Shown here: positions 34,321 through 46,954 of the stretch, one piece after another
Layout: each line of letters opens with the position of its first letter
How positions within the stretch are numbered: the first letter of the stretch is position 1
Origin: Stictocephala bisonia
Lineage: Eukaryota > Arthropoda > Insecta > Hemiptera > Membracidae
Direction: 5' to 3'
Length of the DNA: 64,000 bases
Assembly (NCBI GenBank): GCA_035578905.1
Contig: JAQJVL010000286.1
Location: forward strand, 124,001 to 188,000
Notes under the pieces: generated by a model
What the model saw: only the letters and a program-made list of their open reading frames with translations
Told to the model about the DNA's origin: nothing
Database searches by the model: none
Position numbers and translations under genes: made by a program

Positions 34321-35690
34321 AAAAATAGTATCATATTCACTCTCAAGAGTGCCTGAGCAAAAATAGTATCATATTCACTCTCAAGAGTGCCAGTGTAAAA
34401 ATTGTATCATATTCACTTCAAGAGTGCCAGTGCAAAAATAGTATCATATTCACTTCAAGAGTGCCAGTGTAAAAATAGTATCATATTCACTTCAAGAGTG
34501 CCAGTGCAAAAATATTATCATATTCACTCTCAAGAGTGCCAGTGCAAAAATAGTATCATATTCACTCTCAAGAGTGCCAGTACAAAAATAGTATCATATT
34601 CACTCTCAAGAGTGCCAGTGCAAAAATAGTATCATATTCACTCTCAAGAGTGCCAGTACAAAAATAGTATCATATTCACTCTCAAGAGTGCCAGTGCAAA
34701 AATAGTATCATATTCACTCTCAAGTGTGCCAGTGCAAAAATAGTATCATATTCACTCTCAAGAGTGCCAGTGCAAAAATAGTATCATATTCACTCTCAAG
34801 AGTGCCAGTGCAAAAATAGTATCATATTCACTCTCAAGAGTGCCAGTGCAAAAATAGTATCATATTCACTCTCAAGAGTGCCAGTGCAAAAATAGTATCA
34901 TATTCACTCTCACGAGTGCCAGTGCAAAAATAGTATCATATTCACTCTCACGAGTGCCAGTGCAAAAATAGTATCATATTCACTCTCAAGAGTGCCAGTG
35001 CAAAAATAGTATCATATTCACTCTCAAGTGTGCCAGTGCAAAAATAGTATCATATTCACTCTCAAGAGTGCCAGTGCAAAAATAGTATCATATTCACTCT
35101 CAAGAGTGCCTGTGCAAAAATAGTATCATATTCACTCTCAAGTGTGCCAGTGCAAAAATAGTATCATATTCACTCTCAAGAGTGCCAGTGCAAAAATAGT
35201 ATCATATTCACTCTCACGAGTGCCAGTGCAAAAATAGTATCATATTCACTCTCAAGAGTGCCAGTGCAAAAATAGTATCATATTCACTCTCACGAGTGCC
35301 AGTGCAAAAATAGTATCATATTCACTCTCACGAGTGCCAGTGCAAAAATAGTATCATATTCACTCTCAAGAGTGCCAGTGCAAAAATAGTATCATATTCA
35401 CTCTCAAGAGTGCCAGTGCAAAAATAGTATCATATTCACTCTCAAGAGTGCCAGTGCAAAAATAGTATCATATTCACTCTCAAGAGTGCCAGTGCAAAAA
35501 TAGTATCATATTCAGTCTCAAGAGTGCCAGTGCAAAAATAGTATCATATTCACTCTCAAGAGTGCCAGTGCAAAAATAGTATCATATTCACTCTCAAGAG
35601 TGCCAGTGCAAAAATAGTATCATATTCACTCTCAAGAGTGCCAGTGCAAAAACAGTATCATATTCAATCTCAAGAGTGCCAGTGCAAAAA
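34321..35690. repeat. 38-bp tandem array, about 36 copies
   Basis: Unit GTGCAAAAATAGTATCATAT followed by TCACTCTCAAGAGTGCCA. Most copies are identical; recurrent variants are AAGTGTG, ACGAGTG and a 2-bp deletion (CACTTCAAGAG) in the first third. Each unit holds a short dyad, CACTCT-CA-AGAGTG, so the array is a regular series of potential small hairpins. A 75-aa frame in it is a by-product of the repeat. There are no spacers, so this is not a CRISPR array. Confidence 0.97.
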
Positions 35691-36164
35691 CATTTCTTCA
35701 GGTTAGCAAAATTTTAACGTTCTCTTATGTAAATAAATTCTTAAATTATTATTCAAGTTTGTCAGAAAGAATATGTATTCCTGTTTGCTTCAGCTGCTGA
35801 AGACACTATGCTGAGAGGTGACGTCAGAATTCTCAAAGACGAAAATTTAAAACAAAAATGTACTATTTGCAATGGAATTAGGCTACTCAACTGCCTTCTC
35901 GAAATATTTAAGTTGTAGGTTAACCAAAAGGCCTTGCTACCTGGCCTCTGCTGTTACAGAATCCAGGAAATTCCAAGCTTGTGTTAATAAATTGTTAAGT
36001 TTTAATAGTTAACATATTTTTTACTGTGTCCTTTTTATTTAAATATTTTAAGTTGTAGATTGTAATTAGATGCATATTTATCCTCTAATAATCACTTTAA
36101 AATATATAAGGGGGAAGCATGCATTGACAGTAAGTGTTTTATTAGTTGGACTTTTTTGACACTT
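35691..36164. other. AT-rich non-coding stretch
   Basis: Presumed intron between the 38-bp array and the SINE; nothing recognised. Confidence 0.45.
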
Positions 36165-36304
36165 TACTCGCCAGTTCACATGGGCTACAGCCTGTGCGTA
36201 AATCTTATTCAAGGAGTGAAGTACTGACCGTTGGCTCAGTGGAGAATCTTTGGACCTTGGCCTCCGATGTCCGAAGCCTTAGCCACTGAGCCACCATGCC
36301 GGCT
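36165..36304 (-). mobile_element. tRNA-derived SINE, fourth family, minus copy
   Basis: Minus-strand box A TGGCTCAGTGG (36293-36283), followed by CTAAGGCTTCGGAC and, further on, CAGTACTTCACTCCTTGAAT and TTACGCACAGGC, in the same order as in the plus-strand copy at 42775-42925. Box B is degraded here. It lies about 90 bp outside the SK exon donor, within the inferred intron. Confidence 0.75.
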
Positions 36305-36394
36305 TATGATTGTATGATCGATATTTAATGCCAGACGGTATTGATTCATTAACAATTATTATGCTATAATTAATTAATGTGATGGTTGACTTAC

Positions 36395-36751
36395 CTTGGT
36401 GTAGACGCCAGCACTGCTCAGCTCGTTCTCTATGACCATAATGATGATCCCGAACATTCCCATGACAAGGGCGTAGTCACTGATGCGTTTTCTCTTCTCG
36501 AACAGAGCCTTCCTCCGTCCCAGCCGGTAGCCTACGTTGGGTTTGTGTTTGCCACTTCCGTTGAGACCACCACTGGAGCCCAGACTACCCCCCTTGCAGA
36601 TCAGCCCGCCGCCCAGCGCCCGCTCCTCTGTATACTTGGGGTACTCCGAGTGTATGCCCACCAGCGCAATGCCCGCCTCTTCCTGGCTGCCCTGGCCGGA
36701 CCCTCCCTTCATCGCTCCAGGGATGGACAACGTCGAGACTGGCTTCCGGAG
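36395..36751 (-). CDS. SK: SK (small-conductance Ca2+-activated K+ channel) exon
   Basis: A 119-codon internal exon, phase 0 at both ends. The minus-strand acceptor is TTCTGTTTCAG before CTCCGG (36751) and the donor AAG|GTAAGT after 36395. It starts [17 protein letters not shown], passes through [12 protein letters not shown] and a glycine/serine-rich linker, then [40 protein letters not shown] and [12 protein letters not shown]. The last part is the conserved pre-S1/S1 segment of SK (KCNN) channels: basic [11 protein letters not shown], then the first membrane helix. The wording is especially close to insect SK. The channel sits in the plasma membrane and is opened by Ca2+-calmodulin; the pore and calmodulin-binding exons would lie at lower coordinates and were not found in this window, so the flanking introns are long. 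The SIPG/IHSEYP part is the cytoplasmic N-terminus. No lesion is visible. The overlapping plus-strand 174-aa frame is its antisense shadow. Confidence 0.95.
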
Positions 36752-39545
36752 CTGAAACAGAACATGGAGCAAATGAAAACTGATTTATTTTTGACAGTGT
36801 TTTGCGTATTACAGAATTGTTATATGTATAATTATGGCTGTGAAGAATTTATTATTCGCCTAAAATATGATTTCAGTGAACTTTTACGTCAATTTAATAC
36901 GATGCCATAGTTTGATTAAGTACTATAAGTTACTTTTTGCTAGATACCGGACCATTCCATCATAAACATCTATCACCTGCCTCAAACTTGCAGATTATGG
37001 TTAAAGTCTGAAGAGATATATTATTCTTGATTACGTTAACTTAATTAGTAAATAATTATTATAACTTTTTAAAATTTGACTGGAGATAATCTTAAGTCGG
37101 GAATATATATCACTTTGACTATTACAACTCAATGTAATTCAGCATTATACATTAATTAAATTACAAATATCCCGAGTACAGAGCTACCCTTGTATTTGTC
37201 TCACGAGCGTATATATATATTAGGAAAATAAGATAGTAAATTTAATGGTTCCAATAGTCGCTTGATGTTGACAAGTTTTACAGTAGACTTTGTTCAAAGA
37301 AATAACTTTAAGCTTCCACTAAATTTCACTGTTTAATGTACAGAAAGACACATAAATCGGGCCCTAAACAGCTTGGCTGGAAACAGCTGTTGGGGCTATA
37401 GCAGTATTTATACTCTTATAATGGCCAGTGTTGGTTCATGAAAAACGATAAATGCCATATAAATGGAGTTTAATAAGGTTAGTAATTTTATATCTGTGTT
37501 ACAATTTTTATCATAACTAAATAAATATGTCGTTGAGCAGTCAGATTAGATATACAATTATTTAAATGTTAATTCACAGAACTTTAAAGCATATAAGTTA
37601 TTTGCTACGAAATTTATTTAATTGGCTTGTCATCCATCCAGAATGGAAACGAACTATTGTTGATTTTTAATAAGGCTTCACATTTCGTGAGTGGTTGATA
37701 ATATAGGGGTCGTTTTAGTTACGATAGTGTCTAATATGCCTTTTTGTATTTGCGAATACATCATTTATAAATATTACTTGTTTTTGTCTCTTAGGGAAAC
37801 TGTTTAAATATTGTCAATTTAAAAAAGATCATTATTTTTCAAATATACTTACATTTTATATTCAAATGTAATACAAATAGATGAACATTCCAAAGCAAAC
37901 AATGTATAAAAATGACTACCGCAGCAAGGCCGATGGCTCAATCATTGCTAAGCAGTCATCCACCCATGACTTCTCTGTATCGTTCATTAGTGGCAATGTC
38001 TGGCGTAGTAAACTGCAACGTATACTTTCATTTGATTGACATACTTTTCAAACAGTTAAATTTAATAGTTATATTCTATACATTCAATTTTTATACTAGT
38101 GATAGTTGTAACATTAAATTTTAAGAGTTAAAAATCCATGTTTGAGATTTTATTTTTCGTAAATATCCCATAAAAAATGATAAATTATCTGTGTGATTAG
38201 TTACACTTTCAATATCTAAAGTTTTATATTAACGTTTGTTTATTTGTCTAACCAATAAATAACCCTATTTATAAGTGTAGATATAAACGATTTTAAAATA
38301 ATAATAGGGTCTAAAGTTAGCACATTTTAACAATAAATGTGACAGCTGTCTTACAAGCCATTAGGATATGCAGGATATATTTAGTAATTCATAAAATTAC
38401 CCTAAGTATTACTGTTTTTCTGTAAATGAATCAAACTATAGTATGGAAATATAGCCCTAGGGTTTACTAATGCAACATATTTAGTACTGACTGATCCATG
38501 GAGTTGATGATGACATTATAACAAGGGTACACGATGTAACACTAGAAATGTCAAATGAGCAGTAGATAATGATGACCCATTTGGAAGTCACCCTTAGTCT
38601 GCAGATACATATGTGTCAAAGGGTTAGTCGTGGAAGGGGCAATAAGGGGATCAAATTATTCAAATCTCACAGTGAATGATGCATTGGTAGACCGAGTCAG
38701 GATATACGTGAAACAATATTATTAATAAAACTAAAAAAATAAAACTATCTTATGAAAGTAAGAATATAACTACTGTATATGTTATAGTACGACTTAGTTA
38801 TTAATATCAATGTTATAGTACGACTTAGTTAATAATATCGATGTTATAGTACGACTTAGTCATTAATATCGATGTAAAATTTTTTAATTGCCAATCCCTA
38901 TTTTACCTGTAGGTACACTGAGTTCAAATTGCTAGTACTGGTTTAACTCAGTGATAACGTAGTGTTTATTTTTATTTTTAATGATATATAGAGATTGTTG
39001 TTTGTATTGGCCAACCGACCGTTTTCTTCTATTGTCAAAGTTATTATCAACTCTAGTAACAAAACTCCAGTGAATTAAATATACAACTACTTAGATATTA
39101 AGCCACGGAACTTTAAAGCATTATATTCGGTTACAAGATCTATTCCGTCCGTTGTTTGGCGGCCAACTATAATCGAAAACAACTAGAATGAAACGTAACA
39201 ATGTTTGTTGTTCAGCCTGAGCATGTACAATAACTGAGTACGTTTAAGTAATTATTACTATCAAATAAACAACTAATTACCGGCTGATGAAAAACGTGAG
39301 GGTAAAAGTGGATGAAGTTCAATCCATCACCAAATAACGGCTGGTTCCCATAGAACACATAACTGCCATGTCACCTATAATATCTCCGAAACGAGGTATT
39401 TGCAGCTGACATCAATGTGTTATGACTCATGTGAACGTCAGAGTTATGTCCCTGTAAATACTTAGCACAGTGGGCAGTGTGCCTCGAACGTAAGTTAGGA
39501 AGGTTCGTTTACAGGGCAGGAACATTGACGTGTCGCAGAGCCACT
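36752..39545. other. AT-rich stretch, inferred SK intron
   Basis: Sequence directly 5' of the SK exon. No further exon was recognised. Contains the small 31-bp repeat at 38780-38872. Confidence 0.5.
38780..38872. repeat. 31-bp tandem repeat, 3 copies
   Basis: TGTTATAGTACGACTTAGTT plus an ATTAATATCGA tail, starting at 38780, 38811 and 38842. Confidence 0.9.
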
Positions 39546-39872
39546 AGCCATTGTACGTGTTTGGGTGAGTGGGAGGGTCATCAGCACTGTTAGTGTATAG
39601 AAGGGTGGCAAGGTCATCACCACTGTGCGTGACTGGGTGGGTGGGTGGGTCATCAGCACTATAAGTGTATAGAAGGGTGGCAAGGTCATCGCCACTGTGC
39701 GTGTCTGGGTGGGTGGGAGGGTCATCAGCACTGTAAGTGTATAGAAGGGTGGCAAGGTCATCGCCACTGTGCGTGTCTGGGTGGGTGGGAGATTCATCAG
39801 CACTGTACGTGTCTGGATGAGTGGGAGAGACATCAGCACTGTGCGTGTCTGGGTGAGTGGGAGAGTCATCCA
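39546..39872. repeat. 36-bp minisatellite, locus 4, dimeric form
   Basis: About nine 36-bp units in which two types alternate in the first part: a G-rich type (CACTGTGCGTGTCTGGGTGG then GTGGGAGGGTCATCAG) and a diverged type (CACTGTAAGTGTATAGAAGG then GTGGCAAGGTCATCGC). This gives a 72-bp higher-order unit. G-runs lie on the plus strand. Long apparent ORFs on both strands (up to 148 aa) are repeat artefacts. Confidence 0.92.
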
Positions 39873-41789
39873 ATCTCCTAAGCTAAAATTATTGTAAAAT
39901 GCATCAGATAATTGACTGAAGAACAAACTTAAAATTATCATTGAATCTTTGAGTGCAAAATTGGGCAGAAACTCACATTAAATGCTTTACAAAATACCAA
40001 ACTATAGTTAATGTTTAAAGGAACCAGGTCTTTGTTCAATCAGTTTAATATTGATTAGAAAAAATATACTGCACATATTTTTCTAATCACATAAAATTAT
40101 GATTAGAAAAAATAATCATAATCATAAAAAATCATATAAAATATAAAAAAAGTATTAAAAGAAGATGCTACACAGTAATAGAAGGTTTTGATATATTTTA
40201 CCTATTTATTCCTTTTTATTTATTTTTTTGTAACTCAAGAAAGCAGACGCAGAAAATTAAGCAAAAAATATACTAAAATTCATGTTTTTCTTGATATTTC
40301 CTTGTTACTTAATAATAATAGTAATATGAATGACTTAAATGGATAGTTTGTAGTGAAAGCTGGGTCAATTTTTGAATCATTGAGTGGTCACTGGCAAAAG
40401 ACATAGAATACAAACAGGCTAAGAAATGCAAAAGACTTGCATAGTTCTAAATGTTTATTTTTATGGATTTAATAGAAATGAAGATACAACATTATATAAT
40501 ATATTGAAATAATAACTATTGAAATAAGTGTGTAGTATAATAAATTTTTCATCGAATCTATTCCACTGAAATTGTGGTATATTGATATTTTTTCTTATTT
40601 CATAAAAATAATACATGTCCTGGAAAAAATTTGCTAAACCACATGGTAAAATATATTTAATGAGTAGAAAATAATAAAACATAATTAAATTGTATTTTCA
40701 CTTGTATTTAATTTGTTCGCGATGGCATCTTGAAATGATGAACATCATTTCTGGATTGAATCTCTATGGGTCAACTAACTTACTACTACATGTAGACCCA
40801 TTGCCACCACGCCCACATAAAAAAAATTGAGTAGATTATGTTAAAACTATTGTTTATTTTACACGTAAATTATTTAACGACGTTTTTTCTGACTTAACTG
40901 AAATGACTGAATTGATTTAGCCTCTTGTAAACAAATCATACCGAACTTATTAAACATGTATACTGTTGACAGAAATTATTTCATTGCGAACAGTAATTTA
41001 AAGTAAAAAAAGAAACGGAAAATATTAACTAGCCAATGTGTGGTGGCCCTAACCACCCACCCACCCAACGTGCATCTTGGCGTATTAAGTGGTTAATCCA
41101 AACTGTAATCGCGATCTTATTTGGTATTGCTGGCAATTAAACTCAAATTTATACTTAAGCATAGAGAGAAGTTGTATAAAACTCAGATTAACCAATAATT
41201 AAATTTAATATCCTTAAATTAATATTGATATTAAAGTATACTTTAGTTGTGAGCAGTCAAACAATCAGTCAATATAACCCCAACCCCACATTCTACGATA
41301 TAGTGGTGTCTGTCATCGCTACAGTTGTGTATAGTCTACGGCAAGTGGTCGCCGTTACTAAGTTTATATGGCTCTGTTTATCTTTAGTTTATGGCTGAAG
41401 TTATGGCACCAACGTGTTTACAGGGACTACCATCTTCGTGACTGGTGGCGTCACTAAATAACGTAGTGCTACAAAAAGTGGGTTACATTTACTAGGTATG
41501 AGTGTAATTGCAAGCTCCCGTGTGTTTAGGCACTGATATAATCTTAAGGCTGAAGTATTTTAAATATAACTTATATTCAAAGCATACTCTTTACAGTCAC
41601 AACGTAGGCGTACAATAAATATCAAGATATATGTTAGTTACAATAATAATCTAATATTAACTACATTAAATATCCAAATATAGTTTTATATCACGGGTTA
41701 TTATATCACTAACACCCATAGAACCAAAACGATATCAAAGTGTGGTAAAGAATCTGAATTCCCTTTTGAATAACACGCATAATACAAAG
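39873..41789. other. AT-rich non-coding stretch
   Basis: No gene recognised. A single CCACCCACCCACCC run at about 41057 could be a lone relic of the 36-bp minisatellite. Confidence 0.45.
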
Positions 41790-42770
41790 GATAAGTTGGG
41801 CGGTCGGCGTATTGGACAAAGGGCGATGGGGAGTAGGTAGGAGTCTACGTGAATGGTGTTTTAGACAAACGATGAGTTGGGGAAAATACAAGACTAGTTG
41901 GATGGTGTTTTGGATAAAAGATCGAGTAGGAGAAGGTACGAGAGTAGTTGGATGGAATGTTGGACAAAGGACCAGGTGAATGATGTTTTGGACAAAGTAC
42001 ATGGAGTGGTGGAGCTATAAGAGTGATGTTTTATTCAAAGGACGAGGTGGAGGGGTTCAAATCTAGGCGGGTGGTATTTTGGACAAAGGACGAGATAGAG
42101 GAGAGGTATAAGACTAGGTGGATGGTGTTTTGGACAAAGGACGAGATGGAGGAAGTACAAGTATAATTGGATAGTGTTTTGGACAAAAGTCGGGTAGGAG
42201 GTATGAGACTATTTGAATGGTATTTTGGATAAAAGATCGTGTGAAAGCGGTCTTGAGACTAGGTGGTTAGTGTTTTGGATATAAGATCGAGTAGTAGGAG
42301 GCACTAGACTTGTTAGATGGTGTTTTGGACAAAGGACGAGATGGAGGAAGTACAAGTATAATTGGATAGTGTTTTGGACAAAAGTCGGGTAGGAGGTGTG
42401 AGACTATTTGAATGGTATTTTGGATAAAAGATCGTGTGAAAGCGGTCTTGAGACTAGGTGGTTAGTGTTTTGGATCTAAGATCGAGTAGTAGGAGGCACT
42501 AGACTTGTTAGATGGTGTTTTGGACAAAGGACGAGATGGAGGAAGTACAAGTATAATTGGATAGTGTTTTGGACAAAAGTCGGGTAGGAGGTATGAGACT
42601 ATTTGAATGGTATTTTGGATAAAAGATCGTGTGAAAGCGGTCTTGAGACTAGGTGGTTAGTGTTTTGGATCTAAGATCGAGTAGTAGTAGGCACTAGACT
42701 TGTTAGATGGTGTTTTGGACAAAAGATCGAATGGAAAGTAGCCCAAGACTTGTTGGATGGTATTTTCTCC
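41790..42770. repeat. ~48-bp repeats in a 195-bp higher-order array
   Basis: Degenerate units of about 45-50 bp around GGATGGTGTTTTGGACAAAG and an ACGAG/TCGGG segment. From 42121, four distinct units form a 195-bp block that repeats with few changes (starts at 42121, 42316 and 42511). The flanks hold more diverged single units. Confidence 0.9.
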
Positions 42771-42774
42771 TTCC

Positions 42775-42925
42775 TTGCCAGCGTAGTGGCTCAGTGACTT
42801 AGGCTTCGGACTGCGGAGGACAAGTTTTAAGGTTCGAATCCCTACTGAGCAAGCGGTTGGTACTTTACTCGTTGAATAAAGTTCACGCACAGGCCTTTAG
42901 ACCCACGTTTTTGAGCTGACGAGTT
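42775..42925 (+). mobile_element. tRNA-derived SINE, fourth family, plus copy
   Basis: Box A TGGCTCAGTGA at 42787-42797 and box B GGTTCGAATC at 42831-42840, then GGTTGGTACTTTACTCGTTG and TTCACGCACAGGC. Same family as the minus copy at 36165-36304, here with an intact box B. It abuts the end of the 195-bp array. Confidence 0.8.
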
Positions 42926-45900
42926 TAGTTAATTCCCTCAAAATCTGAAAGAGAACTCATGCCCCAGATTTTGACAATAAGTCTATTAGTTAGACTGATA
43001 AAGATTTTCAATGATTACCATTAATGGATTGATCCGTTTATTTTAACCATTTAAATTTTGAATACTTTTTTAAAATATACTGGTCCCAATTACATAACCA
43101 GCACATATATCGTCCGCTGCGTTAATAATTTATAGTTTACGTTATAGTTGCGTTGCAAAAATATAATTTCCGTTAGTAATTTGATGGGAAATAAATATTT
43201 CATAAAAAAAGATATCCAAACAAAGTCATAAATATTACAATTCAATGTGAAACCACTTGTAAACAATCAATGTTTATGGTTGGATACAATAGTGCTATCA
43301 GAGGTATATCGAGAGATCTGAAAGCACAACTCTGTCATTTCTTGGGACACTGCCAAAGATATGGCACACTCAGTAGGGATACTTTATTGCCTACCTTTAT
43401 TTTCAACTTAAGAACTATGACCATTGAATGAAGGTTTAATTTAAAAATGTTAATTGAAAGAATATGTTGACTATTCACTTGACATATGCTTATAATTTTA
43501 TACAAAAATTGATAAAAATCTTTTAAATAATTAACTGTAGGTATTGAACAGGTAACATAAAAGATATAATAACATCAAAAAGGACGTCACAATCTCAGTA
43601 AATTAAAACACAATATATCATTTTAACATTATCATTGAATCATTGACAAAGAATTTATGAAAATATGGTACATAATGCTATACAAAAAGTTCTCTTTTAA
43701 TTTTATATTGATTAATAAGTGGCCTCAGAACAACAATAGTTTGGATGATAAATTGTTTATTAAATCTATCATCAACAATATCGATGTCTTTGTTGTATAT
43801 ATGATCGATGTTATTAGAAATAAATGTATATATAATCGGTATAATAATCAGTATAACAATTTTATTCCAAAATTATTTAAATTATTCAAATTTTATATAT
43901 TATAAGTAATTTTTAGATATTCATAAAGTTAAATGGTTCCATTAAATGCATACTATGTACAAGATTGTCTAAGAGTAGTGATAAAGGGCTTCTAGGAGTT
44001 TCGTATGTAAAGTGAATGGCTTGGTGGTTCTAAGGAGTCAAGAGCAAGCCCTGGACAAAGAAGTGGTGTTACTCGTGCGGCCTAGCAACTCCGTGTTACC
44101 TGTGTATAGACTAGCAGGATGTGCTACAATATAGTATACACACATAAGATAAGATCTTATAAAAACCGGATTTTAATAAAACCAACTAGCCACATAGGTG
44201 TTAGCATACATTTGATGTACATGTGTATTATTATAATATATTAATATTATGATTTCAATACTAATTATGTTTGTGCATAAATATGAGTTAAATGATCTAC
44301 TTGCTGTCTGTTAAACTATTCGCAATTGTTAGTGTGTTACCTAACGATATATATCGTGAACGTTAGCCTCGAGCTCCCCGCGTACTGTATAGCAAAATAT
44401 AAATACTGTAGCTTTATACAAATAGGTTGTTGATACTAATATGAATATGCAAAGCTGATTAAAGGGTCCTTGAAGTGAACGCGGTTACAAGCCAAGTGCC
44501 TTCTAGGAAAACGTCCACAAAGCGAGGGTCTTACACGTGTTTGTGTAAAAACACACTAAACATTTGATAGTGTAAGTTTAATTAATATTTTTACACTTAA
44601 TTAATTTTGAAATATCGAAAAGTAACGCTCCCAATATTGAAATATTCTGTAACTTTGCCTTATACTAAAAAACTGACGATTGTTGGGAACTGTTATTTTT
44701 CTTTATAAAAGAAACGTTATAGAACAGTTGTTCTTTTATTAAGTATTTACTTTCACAAACGACATTGCCTTTTATAAAACCTATACAAACTATTGTTTTT
44801 ATACGAATATCAGATATTCAAAGCGAATTATATTTATAGGAATAATAACATGTACCCTAAGTAATAACGTTTGAACCAAAATAATCTAAAGAAATGGCTC
44901 AGTATACGTTGGGTGGGTAGAATTCTCAACAAAGGTTGAACGGAGAGGCCCTCTGACTATACCCATTAGCCTTCCTAATCGAAAAGCTAATATTTGCTAA
45001 TCACGTTAAATTTAAATTAAATGAATTAATTGCTTTCCCTTATACACGCAAGCTGCTGATTCCAAATTAATCTATGTGTAAACTGACAAAATCAGCTAAA
45101 TATTCTGAAGTATGATGTTTTCAAATTAATTCAAAAGTAAACCATGTTAAATAATAACATTGCAGAAATTTTTCCATCCTGACCATTCAAAAAAAAAAAA
45201 AAATGTAAATATAAGTGCTAAATATTGGTCAAAAATTATATATATATTTATATATATTTTCACTGCATATACATTTTCAGTATACAGTTTTCATTAAATA
45301 CTACTGAAGTATACATTTTCATTACTAATATAGCAATTTTAATATTACGGGTAGTAACATATTTAATGTAAAGACGAATGTTGTCCTTTTAGTATTCCCT
45401 CTGCATGCACAGAAGCAAAATGTTCAAACATAGGGTAGAGCTAGGTTGATAGTTCTAGTAGCATTTCCACGCTTCAAATTAATTTTAAAACAAGGTGATA
45501 AAATTGTATCTGGCAGGGACTCGTTCACAAAGATGTTGGATAAGTAGTTTTCCAGTTGAGGAAAGAGATTTTCTTTGGTATTTTCGTTCAACTACATACA
45601 AAGGACGGTGACTTCATTCTCCCGTTCTCCATTATTAGACCTTCCTTGTTACATTCAAATTTAAGCCATGTTACACTTTCGATCTGTGGACTTATTATAA
45701 GCAGTGAAATCTCTTCTTTGGTTCACATCTTAAACAAACAGTTCCTTATAATTCAAGGTATGCTCTAATTACACATTTTTTAAATAGAATCAGTTAGTTC
45801 TGATATGATATTCCTGCTAAATTTCCCACTTCATCCACTAAAACTCGCTAAAATGTCTTCTTAAAATCTTTATCCCATTCACTTCACCTTTTCCACTCTA

Positions 45901-46040
45901 TTCTCTCACTTCACTTCTCTTCCAACACTCTCACACGAAAGGTGTCCTCTATCCTCATTTCCTACGTACATTCCAATGCACATTCAGTTTATATCTTTTC
46001 GTCACCATATCCCTCTAGCCTTTTATTAAAATTTGTTGTC
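42926..46040. other. AT-rich non-coding stretch
   Basis: About 3.1 kb, no gene recognised. The less AT-rich patch at 43970-44120 and the A-run at about 45190 carry no motif I can name. The 70-82 aa frames (43657-43905, 45556-45768) match no known family. Confidence 0.45.
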
Positions 46041-46378
46041 TCCTTAGTTCCTATAGTTAGGTTTAGTATGTATACTTATCACCATACACTCACGTTTTCT
46101 CTTCTATAGTATCCTCCCATTTACTCGTACGTCCCAATTGTCCCTTACACCCTCCTTAGTTCCTATAGTTAGGTTTAGTATGTATACTTATCACCGTACA
46201 CTCACGTTTTCTCTTCTACAGTATCCTCCCATTTACTCGTACGTCCCAAATGTCCCTTACACCCTCCTTAGTTCCTATAGTTAGGTTTAGTATGTATACT
46301 TATCACCGTACACTCACGTTTTCTCTTCTATAGTATCCTCCCATTTACTCGTACGTCCCAAATGTCCCTTACACCCTG
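46041..46378. repeat. 112-bp tandem repeat, 3 copies
   Basis: Units beginning TCCTTAGTTCCTATAGTTAG start at 46041, 46153 and 46265 and end GTCCCTTACACCC. They are almost identical and unrelated in sequence to the 112-bp array at 7.8 kb. Confidence 0.95.
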
Positions 46379-46746
46379 CTTAGTTCCCACAAATTTAAGT
46401 AAAGGATCTTTTTGTTGGCATTTGCATGTTATATTAATACAACAGTTCGGTATTTTATTTAGTATTAAGTAAACTAGTTAACTGGTAATATAACTGAAAA
46501 AATGTCTACTATCTCAGTAATGCATCAAACAACTCCGGGGTTTGCTGTATTTGATTTTTAAATCATAATTTTTAATGAAAATTAGGTTTTTATGAATTTA
46601 TTTGTAACTGCCATCAACACGGCTACGAAATTCTCAACAATGGATTTACATAATTATATTGATAAGAAAGTAATAATAAATTAGAGACTCCTCACCTTAC
46701 CTTGCACGTTTATCTTACAATTTTATTAACTTTTTTCTAGTTGCAT

Positions 46747-46807
46747 TTCAAACTAACCCAATATACAAATAAATTGGTTATTTATTTGTATATTGGGTTA
46801 GTTTGAA
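46747..46807. repeat. Perfect 27-bp hairpin
   Basis: TTCAAACTAACCCAATATAC AAATAAA (46747-46773) and its exact reverse complement (46781-46807) around a 7-nt loop. The perfection implies recent formation or selection. It may be a tiny foldback transposon or a small hairpin RNA source. Confidence 0.85.
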
Positions 46808-46954
46808 TACAATATACAATATACAATAAACACACTAACTGTTGGTCTATTATTCAGGTGGCACTAGGTTACCTTTGTATTTTTTGGATTGATCTTTAGC
46901 TTTTAGGTTCCCAAATAGTTAAGAGTTAATGACATAAATACATTTTTCTGTCTA

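Noticed and set aside
34402..34629. 75-aa frame in the 38-bp array
   Set aside because: Translation of the repeat; it ends as soon as the unit length resumes 38 bp, which is not a multiple of three.
34321..35690. CRISPR-like array
   Set aside because: Units are directly adjacent with no unique spacers, and the organism is clearly eukaryotic.
36386..36910. 174-aa plus-strand open frame over the SK exon
   Set aside because: It is the antisense of the SK exon; the minus strand carries the conserved protein and correct splice sites, and the plus frame matches nothing.
39495..39941. 148-aa and other long repetitive frames in the minisatellites
   Set aside because: A 36-bp period keeps frames open on both strands by arithmetic. 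The same happens at 3.9, 8.7, 23.1 and 57.8 kb, with no start context, codon bias or domain.
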